64,000 nucleotides of DNA. It comes from Oscillospiraceae bacterium. GTDB taxonomy: Bacteria; Bacillota; Clostridia; Monoglobales; WRAG01. Shown here one piece after another: positions 44,301 to 51,885 of the stretch. The position numbers and the translations under genes are program-made. Location: NCBI GenBank assembly GCA_009780345.1, contig WRAG01000007.1, forward strand, positions 1-64,000. Reading direction: 5' to 3'. How positions within the stretch are numbered: the stretch's first letter is position 1; each line of letters begins with the position of its first letter. Below the pieces are notes generated by a model. The model was not told the origin of the DNA, made no database searches, and saw nothing but the letters and a program-made list of their open reading frames with translations.

Positions 44301-45438
44301 ATTCACTTACATCGTTTTTTACTGTGCCGCCTACGATTCCTATAATGCTCCAATAAATAAATAGTGTTCTAACATTAATGTTGCTTGCTTCGAACGGAAT
44401 CATAATTACGGCGCCCAAAAGCGCGAAAATTCCCGCGATTAATACGAGGCGGGAATCTCCCTTTCTGCGAAAAATCCCGACAATCGCCTTGCGGACGAAT
44501 CGAATTACGTGCCACAAAAACAGTAAAAGCGCCGCCGTGCCGATGTAGAAGAATATTTGCACGCCAATATGCTGCGACTCGCGTGCGGCGATATACGCAG
44601 CGAAGATGTCCAAAAAAGGTTGCGTGCCAACCGTTCCCGCGCGGGCGTAAATCCCTTGCGCAATCATCGCGTAATCAAGAAAATCGCCGTCTAACGGGAT
44701 TGCGGAAATTTGCTGCTGCACAATATCGCCGACATCGAATATCACTGCGATTACTCCGTAAATCGCGGGCAAAAGCCCGGCGACAAGCCACGGGCGCAAG
44801 CGTTTGTTGCGTTTTAGAAACGCGAATGCCGCGGCGAACGGGAAAAGCATGACCAAAAATTCCGAAAAATACTGCCCACTTGACATATCAACGTAAAAAA
44901 TCGTGTCAATTGACACATACGCCGCTCGCACGAAAACGGCGATGTAAATTCCGGCTAAAATTTTAAAAATATCCGGCGGCTCGGAAATTACCTGCATAAT
45001 CAAAAAAGATATGCCGATTACAGCGAGAAGCGATAGAAGCATAAACGCCGCACTTGTTTCGATTTGTAAAAACAGCGCGGTCAAAACAAATATATACAAA
45101 AAAATTGAATGATTTGCGGCGGCGCGGATATTTGGCGTTTTCAAAATAAACATTACCGAAAGCAGCCAAAACAGCGCGAACACAAACCAATCCTGCCAAA
45201 GTGGCGGCGGAATTATGCCGAGCAAAGCGAGCATTATACCGATTCCCGTTGAGGTGAACGGCAAATGCGAGTAAATTTGCCGCCGTTTAATCAAAACCAC
45301 CGGCGCGGCGAGCGATTTGTAGATTATCGTTCCGTACCACAGCTCGGCAATAAGCTCGCGATTCACGAAATATTTTAATATTTTGTGGTTTCGCGCGCGC
45401 GTCATTATTCGGTTGTAAAATGAAATTATTTTTTTCAT
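44299..45438 (-). CDS. Polytopic membrane protein of unknown function
   Basis: 379 residues with about ten transmembrane helices (the first near 65-80, the last near 355-370) and a basic N-terminal cytoplasmic segment of 50 residues. The overall layout resembles O-antigen-ligase-like polytopic proteins, but no signature is visible and I do not assign a function. It occupies the place upstream of rpmH where dnaA is often found, on the opposite strand. Confidence 0.7.
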   Translation of the reverse strand: MKKIISFYNRIMTRARNHKILKYFVNRELIAELWYGTIIYKSLAAPVVLIKRRQIYSHLPFTSTGIGIMLALLGIIPPPLWQDWFVFALFWLLSVMFILKTPNIRAAANHSIFLYIFVLTALFLQIETSAAFMLLSLLAVIGISFLIMQVISEPPDIFKILAGIYIAVFVRAAYVSIDTIFYVDMSSGQYFSEFLVMLFPFAAAFAFLKRNKRLRPWLVAGLLPAIYGVIAVIFDVGDIVQQQISAIPLDGDFLDYAMIAQGIYARAGTVGTQPFLDIFAAYIAARESQHIGVQIFFYIGTAALLLFLWHVIRFVRKAIVGIFRRKGDSRLVLIAGIFALLGAVIMIPFEASNINVRTLFIYWSIIGIVGGTVKNDVSE

Positions 45439-45505
45439 ATTTTTATTTTATCACGCCGTGCAAATTATATCAATTATAAAAAGTAATAAAAAATGGAAAA
45501 AAATA

Positions 45506-45533
45506 TTGACAACCTGAAAATTTGTGGTATAAT
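45506..45533 (+). promoter_or_regulatory. rpmH promoter
   Basis: Consensus TTGACA (45506-45511), a 16-base spacer and TATAAT (45528-45533). Transcription should begin near 45540, just before the structured leader. Confidence 0.85.
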
Positions 45534-45554
45534 AAGTAGTCTGACGCAATTAAG

Positions 45555-45676
45555 TTTGCGTCAAATTGCGTGAGATTTCGTTGAAACAAGAGGCGAAAAT
45601 CCGCAGGCGTACAACGGGTACGTTGAGGAATTTTCGGCTCGCAGATTCGGCGGAAGATTGCGTAATTTCACGCAAA
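45555..45676 (+). ncRNA. Structured 5' leader element, copy A (rpmH)
   Basis: About 122 nt between promoter and SD. A closing helix pairs TTGCGTCAAATTGCG (45556-45570) with CGTAATTTCACGCAA (45661-45675), 15 bp with one mismatch and one G-U. Inside are CGAAAAT/ATTTTCG (45594-45600/45630-45636) and a CGTAC/GTACG hairpin (45608-45612/45618-45622). Copy B at 59331 shares the layout with compensatory base changes. Immediately upstream TGACGCAA (45542-45549) could pair with TTGCGTCA and disrupt the closing helix. It may be a regulatory RNA or a structured repeat. Confidence 0.65.
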
Positions 45677-45694
45677 ATTGGAGGTATTATAATT

Positions 45695-45829
45695 ATGAAA
45701 AGAACATATCAACCTAAGAAGCGACAACGTTCGAAAGAGCATGGCTTCAGAAAAAGAATGAGAACTAAAAACGGGCGTAAAATTTTGGCTCGCAGACGGT
45801 TAAGAGGCAGAAAAGTGTTGTCCGCGTAG
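45695..45829 (+). CDS. rpmH: Ribosomal protein bL34
   Basis: 44 residues matching bL34 end to end ([20 protein letters not shown], ending GRKVLSA). ATG 45695 has SD GGAGG 9 bases before it. A longer frame reaching into the leader is not credible. It starts the conserved rpmH-rnpA-yidD-yidC-jag cluster. Confidence 0.98.
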   Translation: MKRTYQPKKRQRSKEHGFRKRMRTKNGRKILARRRLRGRKVLSA

Positions 45830-45832
45830 GTC

Positions 45833-46213
45833 GTGGACAACAAATCTGTTACTTCAATTAATAAAAATTATGAGTTTCAAAGGCTTTACAGGCGCGGTGA
45901 ATCCGCCGCGGGAGCCTATTTTGTGTTATACGCAAGACGAAACGGAAAGAATATTAATCGTCTCGGAATCACGGTAAGCAAAAAGGTTGGAAAAGCGGTG
46001 CAGCGCAACCGCGCGAAACGGCGGCTTAAAGAACTTTACCGCACAAATTCGCACCGTTTGAAAAAAGGATATGATATTGTAATTGTCGCGCGTGCGAGCG
46101 CCGTAACCGCCCCGTATGACGGGCTGAAGCGCGCGTATTTTTGGGCGATTCGAAAAACAGGCGTGGCAAGTGATAATGCTGGCAAGTCTGCTAAGATAAC
46201 GCGTAAAAATTAA
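45833..46213 (+). CDS. rnpA: RNase P protein component
   Basis: 126 residues with the RNR signature region KVGKAVQRNRAKRRLKELYR and the N-terminal FQRLYRRGE. It is the protein subunit of RNase P for tRNA 5' processing. The start is GTG 45833, three bases after rpmH. The C-terminus carries a basic tail slightly longer than usual. Confidence 0.95.
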   Translation: MDNKSVTSINKNYEFQRLYRRGESAAGAYFVLYARRNGKNINRLGITVSKKVGKAVQRNRAKRRLKELYRTNSHRLKKGYDIVIVARASAVTAPYDGLKRAYFWAIRKTGVASDNAGKSAKITRKN

Positions 46214-46271
46214 TGCGAATTAATGTGAACATTGAACCGCGAGACTTGGAAATTATGCGAGTTGTGAAATT

Positions 46272-46478
46272 ATGAAAAAAATTTTAGTAGGAACAATTAA
46301 ATTTTACCAACGTTTTATCTCGCCGCTTAAACGTCCGAGTTGCAGGTTTTATCCGTCCTGTTCGCAGTATGCGATACTTAGCGTGCAAAAATACGGAGCG
46401 TTTAAAGGCGTCGGCAAAGCGATTTGGCGAATTCTACGGTGCAATCCGTGGAACGACGGCGGCGTTGATTTCCCGTAA
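46272..46478 (+). CDS. yidD: Membrane protein insertion efficiency factor
   Basis: 68 residues, full length, with the family motif [24 protein letters not shown] and the ending [12 protein letters not shown]. It lies between rnpA and yidC as usual. It assists YidC-dependent membrane insertion. Confidence 0.96.
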   Translation: MKKILVGTIKFYQRFISPLKRPSCRFYPSCSQYAILSVQKYGAFKGVGKAIWRILRCNPWNDGGVDFP

Positions 46479-46528
46479 GGCGATATATTGCCTTAGTATA
46501 ATGAATAATGAAATATTAATGAAAGTAG

Positions 46529-47320
46529 TTGATTACTATTAATTGCGAAACTTGGCCTATAATTAGCCAGATAGTTAGTGTTTTGACGTACGTTTTAGAG
46601 TTCTTTATGGGCTTTATAGACAATTTCGGCGTTGCGATTATTGTGTTTACGATAGTCATAAAAATCGTTTTGGTTCCGCTGATATACAAACAGCAAAAAT
46701 CAATGATGAATATGCAAAAGATTCAGCCGTTTTTGAAAGAAGTTCAAGAAAAATATAAGCATGATAAAGAAAAGCTTAACATGGAAACCATGAAGCTTTA
46801 TAAAGAGCATAGAATAAATCCAATGGCAAGTTGCTTGCCTATGCTTATTCAAATGCCTATTATGTTTTCGATGTGGTTTGTTATCAGAGGTGTAACTGAT
46901 AATCCATATTTGTTGGAAACGGTTAATTTTAGTTTCTTAGGATTAAATTTGGCAGAAATGCCGAACTGGGGACCTGGATTGTTGACGCCAAGCCCGAACA
47001 TTCTATGGATAATTCCGTTAGTCGCGGGATTGACCACTTACCTATCGTCGCGAATTATGCAAAAATTTAATCCCTCGCCCGCGTCTCCGGACGGCAAGAA
47101 CCCGATGCAGGCAATGCTGTTGTTTTTCCCGTTTTTCACGGTGTATATCGCGTTCACTTTCCCGGCGGGTGTCGGACTTTACTGGATAGTCAGCAATCTT
47201 CTGATGACGGCGCAGCAGTTTGGTGTGCATAAATATTTGCAAAGGAAATCTAACTCTGAAACGGAGGTTGAAGTGATAAATGTTACACAAAATCGAAAAG
47301 GTAGGAAAAAACGTCGATGA
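46529..47320 (+). CDS. yidC: Membrane protein insertase YidC/Oxa1
   Basis: 263 residues of the Gram-positive YidC type with five transmembrane helices (near 20-45, 95-115, 130-150, 155-180 and 195-220), a basic cytoplasmic loop (KQQKSMMNMQKIQPFLKEVQ) and the family segment NPMASCLPMLIQMPIMFSMW. The start appears to be TTG 46529; the SD is weak. There is no signal-peptide lipobox of the SpoIIIJ type. It overlaps jag by 41 bases. Confidence 0.92.
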   Translation: MITINCETWPIISQIVSVLTYVLEFFMGFIDNFGVAIIVFTIVIKIVLVPLIYKQQKSMMNMQKIQPFLKEVQEKYKHDKEKLNMETMKLYKEHRINPMASCLPMLIQMPIMFSMWFVIRGVTDNPYLLETVNFSFLGLNLAEMPNWGPGLLTPSPNILWIIPLVAGLTTYLSSRIMQKFNPSPASPDGKNPMQAMLLFFPFFTVYIAFTFPAGVGLYWIVSNLLMTAQQFGVHKYLQRKSNSETEVEVINVTQNRKGRKKRR

Positions 47321-48143
47321 GGCGTTAGCAAACGCGGCGAAAGAACTGGGCGTTGACGTTTCGGAAATCGGACACGAAATTGTGCAGGAAGTTGGAAAAG
47401 GTTTAATCGGATTTTTGGTGGGTAAAGAGGTTACCATCAACGCATGGCTTAAAAAAGACGAGCCGAAAGCGGCTCCGAAGCCGGTTGAAAAGGCTGAAAA
47501 ACCCAAAGCGGAAAAGAAACCGGTGAAAAAAGTCGAAGCTCCTGCGAAAAAGGTTGAAAAGAAAGCAGCGAAGCCGCTTGAGAAGAAAGTCGAAAAAACT
47601 GAAAAACCTACGAAACCTGCAAAGGTGGAAAAAGTTGCGACGACGGAGAAAAGCGAGAAAGCTCCGCGCGCTCCAAGGGTTAACGCGCCTGTGACTGACG
47701 AGGCTATGACTGCGGCGCGGGAATTTTTGAGCGAATTACTTAACAAAATGGGAATCGAGCATGAACTTAAAGTTCAAAATATCGATAACGTCATAAATAT
47801 CGAAGTTTCGGGCGAGAAAATGGGGCTTTTAATCGGCAAGCGCGGCGATACGCTTGACGCGGTGCAATATCTTACAAGTTTGTACGTAAACAAGGATAAA
47901 TCGGGATACACTAAGTTGAATATCGACACCGAGAATTACCGCGAAAAGCGGGAGGAAACGCTGATTCGCCTTGCGAAAGGGCTGGAGCGGCGGGTTGTCA
48001 CCAACCGTAAGTCGATAACTTTGGAACCCATGTCGCCATACGAGCGGCGGATTATCCACGCGGCTTTGCAAGGCAGTAATAAGATAAAAACTTATAGCGT
48101 TGGCAACGAGCCGAATCGGAAGATTGTTGTGACGTTGGCGTAA
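47280..48143 (+). CDS. khpB: RNA-binding protein KhpB/Jag
   Basis: 287 residues: a Jag_N domain (residues 1-57), a Lys/Ala/Pro/Glu-rich linker (about 60-135), a KH domain with the GLLIGKRGDTLDAVQYLTS loop and an R3H domain (MSPYERRIIHAALQ, then Y-S-V-G-N-E-P-N-R). It binds RNA and influences cell division and, in some species, sporulation. The normal downstream mnmE-mnmG genes are absent. Confidence 0.93.
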   Translation: MLHKIEKVGKNVDEALANAAKELGVDVSEIGHEIVQEVGKGLIGFLVGKEVTINAWLKKDEPKAAPKPVEKAEKPKAEKKPVKKVEAPAKKVEKKAAKPLEKKVEKTEKPTKPAKVEKVATTEKSEKAPRAPRVNAPVTDEAMTAAREFLSELLNKMGIEHELKVQNIDNVINIEVSGEKMGLLIGKRGDTLDAVQYLTSLYVNKDKSGYTKLNIDTENYREKREETLIRLAKGLERRVVTNRKSITLEPMSPYERRIIHAALQGSNKIKTYSVGNEPNRKIVVTLA

Positions 48144-48160
48144 AGTTGAATAATTGAATT

Positions 48161-48196
48161 AATGCGGTATGGCGGATAAGCTATGCCGCATTTTTT
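48161..48196 (+). terminator. Terminator of the rpmH-jag operon
   Basis: AATGCGGTAT pairs with ATGCCGCATT (one G-U), followed by six T. Confidence 0.8.
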
Positions 48197-48235
48197 GCTT
48201 TATAGGAATTTCCTAAAAGCTTGTTTTAATTATAA

Positions 48236-48270
48236 TGTGACTTGCTGTTGTCACATTATTGTGGTAAAAT
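48236..48270 (+). promoter_or_regulatory. Promoter/operator of the WYL regulator
   Basis: TTGCTG (48242-48247), 17 bases, TAAAAT (48265-48270). A dyad TGTGAC-N8-GTCACA (48236-48255) covers the -35 region. The same arrangement recurs at 49186-49220. Confidence 0.7.
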
Positions 48271-48287
48271 ATAACCGGTGATAAAAA

Positions 48288-49184
48288 ATGCAGATAAACA
48301 GACTTTTTGAAATAATTTACATCTTGCTGAATAAAAAGAAAGTGTCGGCTCGAGAGTTGGCCGAGCAACTTGGTGTTTCTCGGCGAACGATTTGTCGTGA
48401 TATAGATACGCTGAGCGTTGCGGGAATTCCTGTGTATACCGAGAAAGGCAAAGGCGGCGGCATTAGTCTTTTGCCGGATTTTGTGCTGAATAAATCTATA
48501 TTGAGCGAACAGGAGCAAAATGAGATTTTGTCGGCTTTGCAAGGTTTATCAAATATTAAAACCGGCGATACTGATCAACTGTTGCGAAAAGTGTCTGCGA
48601 CGTTCAATAAATCGGCGACAAACTGGATAGAAGTAGACTTTTCTGATTGGCATTGTGAAAATGATTTTTTCGATTATTTAAAAGTTGCGATATTGGAGCG
48701 CCGGATTGCGGAATTTGATTACTATAACACTTACGGTGAAAAAAGATTTCGCCGCGTCGAGCCGATACAACTTTGGTTTAAGTCGAAATGGTGGTATTTA
48801 AAGGCTTTCTGCTTGACAAAACAGGATATGAGAATATACAAGCTTACGCGAATTAAAAATCTTGTGGTTACAGACGAACATTTTTCTGAGCGGGATTGGC
48901 TTGCGACGGAGGAAGATTCCGCCGGCTGTGAAGAGTTGAAATGGATTACACTCAAGCTTCATATTGAGCCGGAAATGGCATACCAAGTTTACGACGATTT
49001 CATCGAAAGCGAGATAGAAAAACAGCCGGACGGAAGCTTTGTTGTAACATCAACCGTGCCCGAAACTCATGGGTTATGCAGCTTTTTGTTGTCTTACAAA
49101 AAACATATTGAGGTCATAGAGCCGGAGTGCATTCGAAATATTATAAAATGCGAAGCGGAAAAAATCTTAAAAAAACATTTTTAA
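48288..49184 (+). CDS. HTH-WYL transcriptional regulator (YafY type)
   Basis: 298 residues: an N-terminal HTH_11 domain (RLFEIIYILLNKKKVSARELAEQL, SRRTICRDIDTLSVAGIPVYT) and a central WYL domain (AEFDYYNTYGEKRFRRVEPIQL, then W-F-K-S-K-W-W-Y-L-K-A-F) with a C-terminal WCX-like extension. WYL domains bind nucleotides or DNA-damage-related ligands. Its own promoter and that of the next gene carry the same dyad operator, so it should be autoregulated. Confidence 0.92.
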   Translation: MQINRLFEIIYILLNKKKVSARELAEQLGVSRRTICRDIDTLSVAGIPVYTEKGKGGGISLLPDFVLNKSILSEQEQNEILSALQGLSNIKTGDTDQLLRKVSATFNKSATNWIEVDFSDWHCENDFFDYLKVAILERRIAEFDYYNTYGEKRFRRVEPIQLWFKSKWWYLKAFCLTKQDMRIYKLTRIKNLVVTDEHFSERDWLATEEDSAGCEELKWITLKLHIEPEMAYQVYDDFIESEIEKQPDGSFVVTSTVPETHGLCSFLLSYKKHIEVIEPECIRNIIKCEAEKILKKHF

Positions 49185-49185
49185 A

Positions 49186-49220
49186 TGTGACATACTGTTG
49201 TCGCATTATTGTGATATACT
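49186..49220 (+). promoter_or_regulatory. Promoter/operator of the zinc-ribbon gene
   Basis: TGTGAC-N8-GTCGCA (49186-49205) and TATACT (49215-49220). 29 of the 35 positions match the operator before the WYL gene by eye. Confidence 0.7.
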
Positions 49221-49280
49221 TGAAAAAGAGTAACTCGAAGAGAGTGCTTCAAAATCAAAATACATAGGAGGAATTAAGTT

Positions 49281-49562
49281 ATGGAAAACATGAAACATTG
49301 TCAAAGTTGCGGAGTGCCGATTGACGGCGTGGAGGTAAAATTCGGAACAAACGCGGACGGAAGTTTGAGCGAGGACTACTGTTGCTATTGCTTTGGAAAC
49401 GGTGTATTTGACGACTGGGACGGAACGATTAAAACGATGGAAGATATGATTAACGCTTGCGTTCCGCATGTTGTTGAGAGCGGCGCTTTCCCGGACGAAG
49501 CGTCTGCAAGAGCGATGTTGGAAGAAATGTTGCCGCAATTAAAGCGATGGAAAACTGCGTAA
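49281..49562 (+). CDS. Putative zinc-ribbon protein (PF12674 type)
   Basis: 93 residues. CQSCGVPID, FGTNADGSLSEDYCCYC and the ending MLPQLKRWK define the small putative zinc-ribbon family often found next to regulators in Clostridia. SD GGAGG precedes ATG 49281. It is transcribed from a promoter that shares the operator of the upstream WYL regulator, making it the most likely regulated target. Confidence 0.88.
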   Translation: MENMKHCQSCGVPIDGVEVKFGTNADGSLSEDYCCYCFGNGVFDDWDGTIKTMEDMINACVPHVVESGAFPDEASARAMLEEMLPQLKRWKTA

Positions 49563-49570
49563 GTTAATTA

Positions 49571-49612
49571 AAAAAAATACGTTGAACGCATTTGTGTTCA
49601 ACGTATTTTTTT
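49571..49612. terminator. Bidirectional terminator
   Basis: AAATACGTTGAAC pairs with GTTCAACGTATTT around an 8-base loop, between A and T runs. It lies between convergent genes. Confidence 0.92.
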
Positions 49613-49614
49613 AT

Positions 49615-49773
49615 TTACATCCACCTTTGAATTGTTCGTCGAACCCCTCTAAACGCGCGGCGGGAATTGTTTTTGATTCGGCGAATATCCTTTTTATTCA
49701 TGGGGTTTGTCGCGATCGCAATTCCCGCGACCAGCGCCGCTCCGGCAAGCAATCCTGTTGTAAAACTTCTCAT
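49615..49773 (-). CDS. Small membrane protein (52 aa)
   Basis: A 52-residue protein with one N-terminal transmembrane helix (FTTGLLAGAALVAGIAIAT) and a basic amphipathic tail (NKKDIRRIKNNSRRAFRGVRR). The layout resembles small YtxH-like membrane proteins. ATG 49773 has SD GGAGCGAT; the frame is open upstream to 49812 without an SD. The function is unknown. Confidence 0.65.
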   Translation of the reverse strand: MRSFTTGLLAGAALVAGIAIATNPMNKKDIRRIKNNSRRAFRGVRRTIQRWM

Positions 49774-49819
49774 AAATTTATCGCTCCTTTGTAAATTGTA
49801 GTTGACAATCAAAAAAAAC

Positions 49820-49848
49820 TTGACATATATAGATTTTTAAGTTATTAT
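49820..49848 (+). promoter_or_regulatory. Promoter of the DUF1015 gene
   Basis: TTGACA (49820-49825), 17 bases, TATTAT (49843-49848). A small inverted-repeat element begins 5 bases downstream. Confidence 0.75.
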
Positions 49849-49853
49849 ATTGG

Positions 49854-49911
49854 GGTGTGTCTTCAAAATATCAATCATCACATTTTTGGCTGATTTCAAG
49901 ACGCACCCTAT
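49854..49911. mobile_element. Candidate MITE-like element
   Basis: The ends GGGTGTGTCTTCAAA and TTTCAAGACGCACCC are inverted repeats with one mismatch. Both sides are flanked by TATTG, a possible 5-bp target duplication. No reading frame is present. Similar left-end sequences (GTGTCTTTAAAA) occur near 9790 and 13263. Confidence 0.5.
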
Positions 49912-49964
49912 TGGTATTTTGTGAAAAGTGTTCAAAAAATATTCAAAAATTGTAGGTGAAACAT

Positions 49965-51278
49965 ATGGCAAAAGTAATTCCATTTAAAGGGCTTCGGTAT
50001 AATCTCGATAAAATCGGTGATTTGGCGGCCGTTACCGCGCCGCCGTATGATATTATTCCGCCCGCGAAGCAAGATGAGCTGTACGCGCAAAATGAGTATA
50101 ACGTTATTCGTCTTGAGTATGGCAAAGAACAGGACGGCGATAACGAGAGCAACAATAAATACACCCGTGCGAACGAGTTTTTGCAAAATTGGATTTCAAA
50201 TGATATATTGAAATTCGAGGCAAAGCCTGCGTTTTATATTTACGAGCAAGTGTTTTCGCTTCAACCTGGCGTTATGAAATCGTTTAAAGGCATTATCTCC
50301 AACGTTGAGGTTGCCGATTTTTCGGAGAACGTTGTGTTGCCGCACGAGCAGACGTTGTCCAAAGCAAAATCTGACCGTTTTGATTTAATGACGGCGACCG
50401 ACGCGAATTTTTCGCAAATTTATTCGCTTTATACCGACGAGAGCGGCGGACTTCGCGCAATCATAAACGAGCAGTCCGAGCGCGAGCCCGATGTTTCGTT
50501 TACATCCGACGAGGGGATTTTGCAGAATGTATGGATTATCACCGACGAGAGCGTTAACGCGAGCATTACAAAATTGTTCGCGGATAAGCAATTGTTTATC
50601 GCCGACGGACATCACAGATACGAAACCGCGATAAATTACCGCAACAAAAAGCGTGAGGAAAATCCGAACTACACAGGCGACGAGCCGTTCAACTATGTTA
50701 TGATGATGCTTGTTGATATGGACGACGAGGGGCTTGTTGTGTTCCCGACACATAGGCTTATCAAGGATTTGCCCAACTTTGACGAGGTGAATTTGGTAAG
50801 CATGCTGACTGACAATTTTAATGTATCAAAAATATATGTTACCGATTCGGATATTGCGGGTGTGATTTCCGAAAAAATGGGCAAAACCCTTGACGAGAAG
50901 ATGTTTTCGCTTTACACCGGCAAAAATTATTATTATTTGCTTGAACTTAAAGATATCAATATTATGGACGAACTTTTCCCGAGTATGCCAAAAGAATTGC
51001 GGCATTTGGACGTGACAGTTCTGCACTCGCTTATATTAGAGCAGCTTTTGGGGATTGACAAGGAAAACATGGCGGCGCAGAAGAATTTGACGTATACGCG
51101 CAGTTTGGACGAGGCGATAACTGAAGTTCAGGCGAAGAAATTTCAATGTTCGTTTATTATCAACTCGACGAAAATAAGTGAAATTAAAGATGTTTGCCTT
51201 ATCGGCAAGAGAATGCCGCAAAAATCGACGTATTTTTGGCCGAAACTGGTTACGGGGATAGTGATTAGTAAGTTTTAG
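49965..51278 (+). CDS. DUF1015 family protein
   Basis: 437 residues from ATG 49965 (SD TAGGTG). The family opening IPFKGLRYN, TAPPYDIIP and NVIRLEYGKEQ, the central FIADGHHRYETAINYR and FNYVMMMLVDMDDEGLVVFPTHR are clear. DUF1015 proteins are related to ParB/SbnI-like nucleotide-dependent kinases and are often near serine biosynthesis genes; the exact role here is unknown. The promoter and an MITE-like repeat lie upstream. Confidence 0.9.
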   Translation: MAKVIPFKGLRYNLDKIGDLAAVTAPPYDIIPPAKQDELYAQNEYNVIRLEYGKEQDGDNESNNKYTRANEFLQNWISNDILKFEAKPAFYIYEQVFSLQPGVMKSFKGIISNVEVADFSENVVLPHEQTLSKAKSDRFDLMTATDANFSQIYSLYTDESGGLRAIINEQSEREPDVSFTSDEGILQNVWIITDESVNASITKLFADKQLFIADGHHRYETAINYRNKKREENPNYTGDEPFNYVMMMLVDMDDEGLVVFPTHRLIKDLPNFDEVNLVSMLTDNFNVSKIYVTDSDIAGVISEKMGKTLDEKMFSLYTGKNYYYLLELKDINIMDELFPSMPKELRHLDVTVLHSLILEQLLGIDKENMAAQKNLTYTRSLDEAITEVQAKKFQCSFIINSTKISEIKDVCLIGKRMPQKSTYFWPKLVTGIVISKF

Positions 51279-51870
51279 GGCTTTGCCCTAAAACTTGAAA
51301 ACTTTTTTCAAAAGTTTTATCAAAATTTGCGCCCTGCGGGCGCGGGCTTTTAGGGCGAATGCCCTAAAAACCCATTTGCGACGGCTGCCGCAGAGCGACA
51401 AGGACTTGTCGAAGTCCTTGTCAATCCACGAAAAACTTTTGATGGCAAAAGTTTTACAAAACCGTCGTCACTATGTCCGCGACCCACTCCCAAACCGCGC
51501 GGGTACCCCGCTGGACATGAGGGCGACAAGAGTTAGCGAACCGCGTTCGCGGTAAATGAGACTTAGCTTGTGTCTTGTACAAGCTGTAGTCGAATTATCC
51601 AGCGACCAACGGGAGTCGGGAAAGATTAGCGAGATAAAACGCCGTTTCAATCGAGATTGCGGCTTTTGCCGCCGTAGATACTTGACTGAGAGGCGAGTTG
51701 TATGCGCTATTTTAGCGGCGCGTTTACGATAGCGCCATAGCGCGTGTGCGCCGTAGGTTTGATAAAACTTTTTAAAGTTTTTCGGGGTGTGTCGAGGGTA
51801 TTCGATAATACCCTTGACGAATTTAGCCCGCGCCCGCAGGCGCAAAAGCTCGCCGCTGCAAGCGGCAAAA
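51279..51870. repeat. Mosaic intergenic repeat block 8 (minus orientation)
   Basis: Contains TTAGGGCTTTGCCCTAA, GCGCCCTGCGGGCGC, GACAAGGACTTGTC, AAACTTTTGATGGCAAAAG, GCGAACCGCGTTCGC, an insert of about 60 bases with CTTGTACAAG-like palindromes that also appears inside block 5, TTGCGGCTTTTGCCGCCGTA and GCGGCGCG...CGCGTGTGCGCC. No gene is visible. Confidence 0.78.
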
Positions 51871-51885
51871 AAGGAGTTGTCACTA

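Noticed and set aside
45438-45505. Origin of replication next to rpmH
   Set aside because: No DnaA-box-like TTATCCACA sequences and no dnaA nearby.
45566-45694. N-terminal extension of rpmH into the leader
   Set aside because: bL34 is 44 residues starting at ATG 45695 with a good SD; the extension is structured RNA sequence.
51279-51885. Lysine or other amino-acid riboswitch before hom-lysC
   Set aside because: The stretch is fully explained by a mosaic repeat block present at seven other places.
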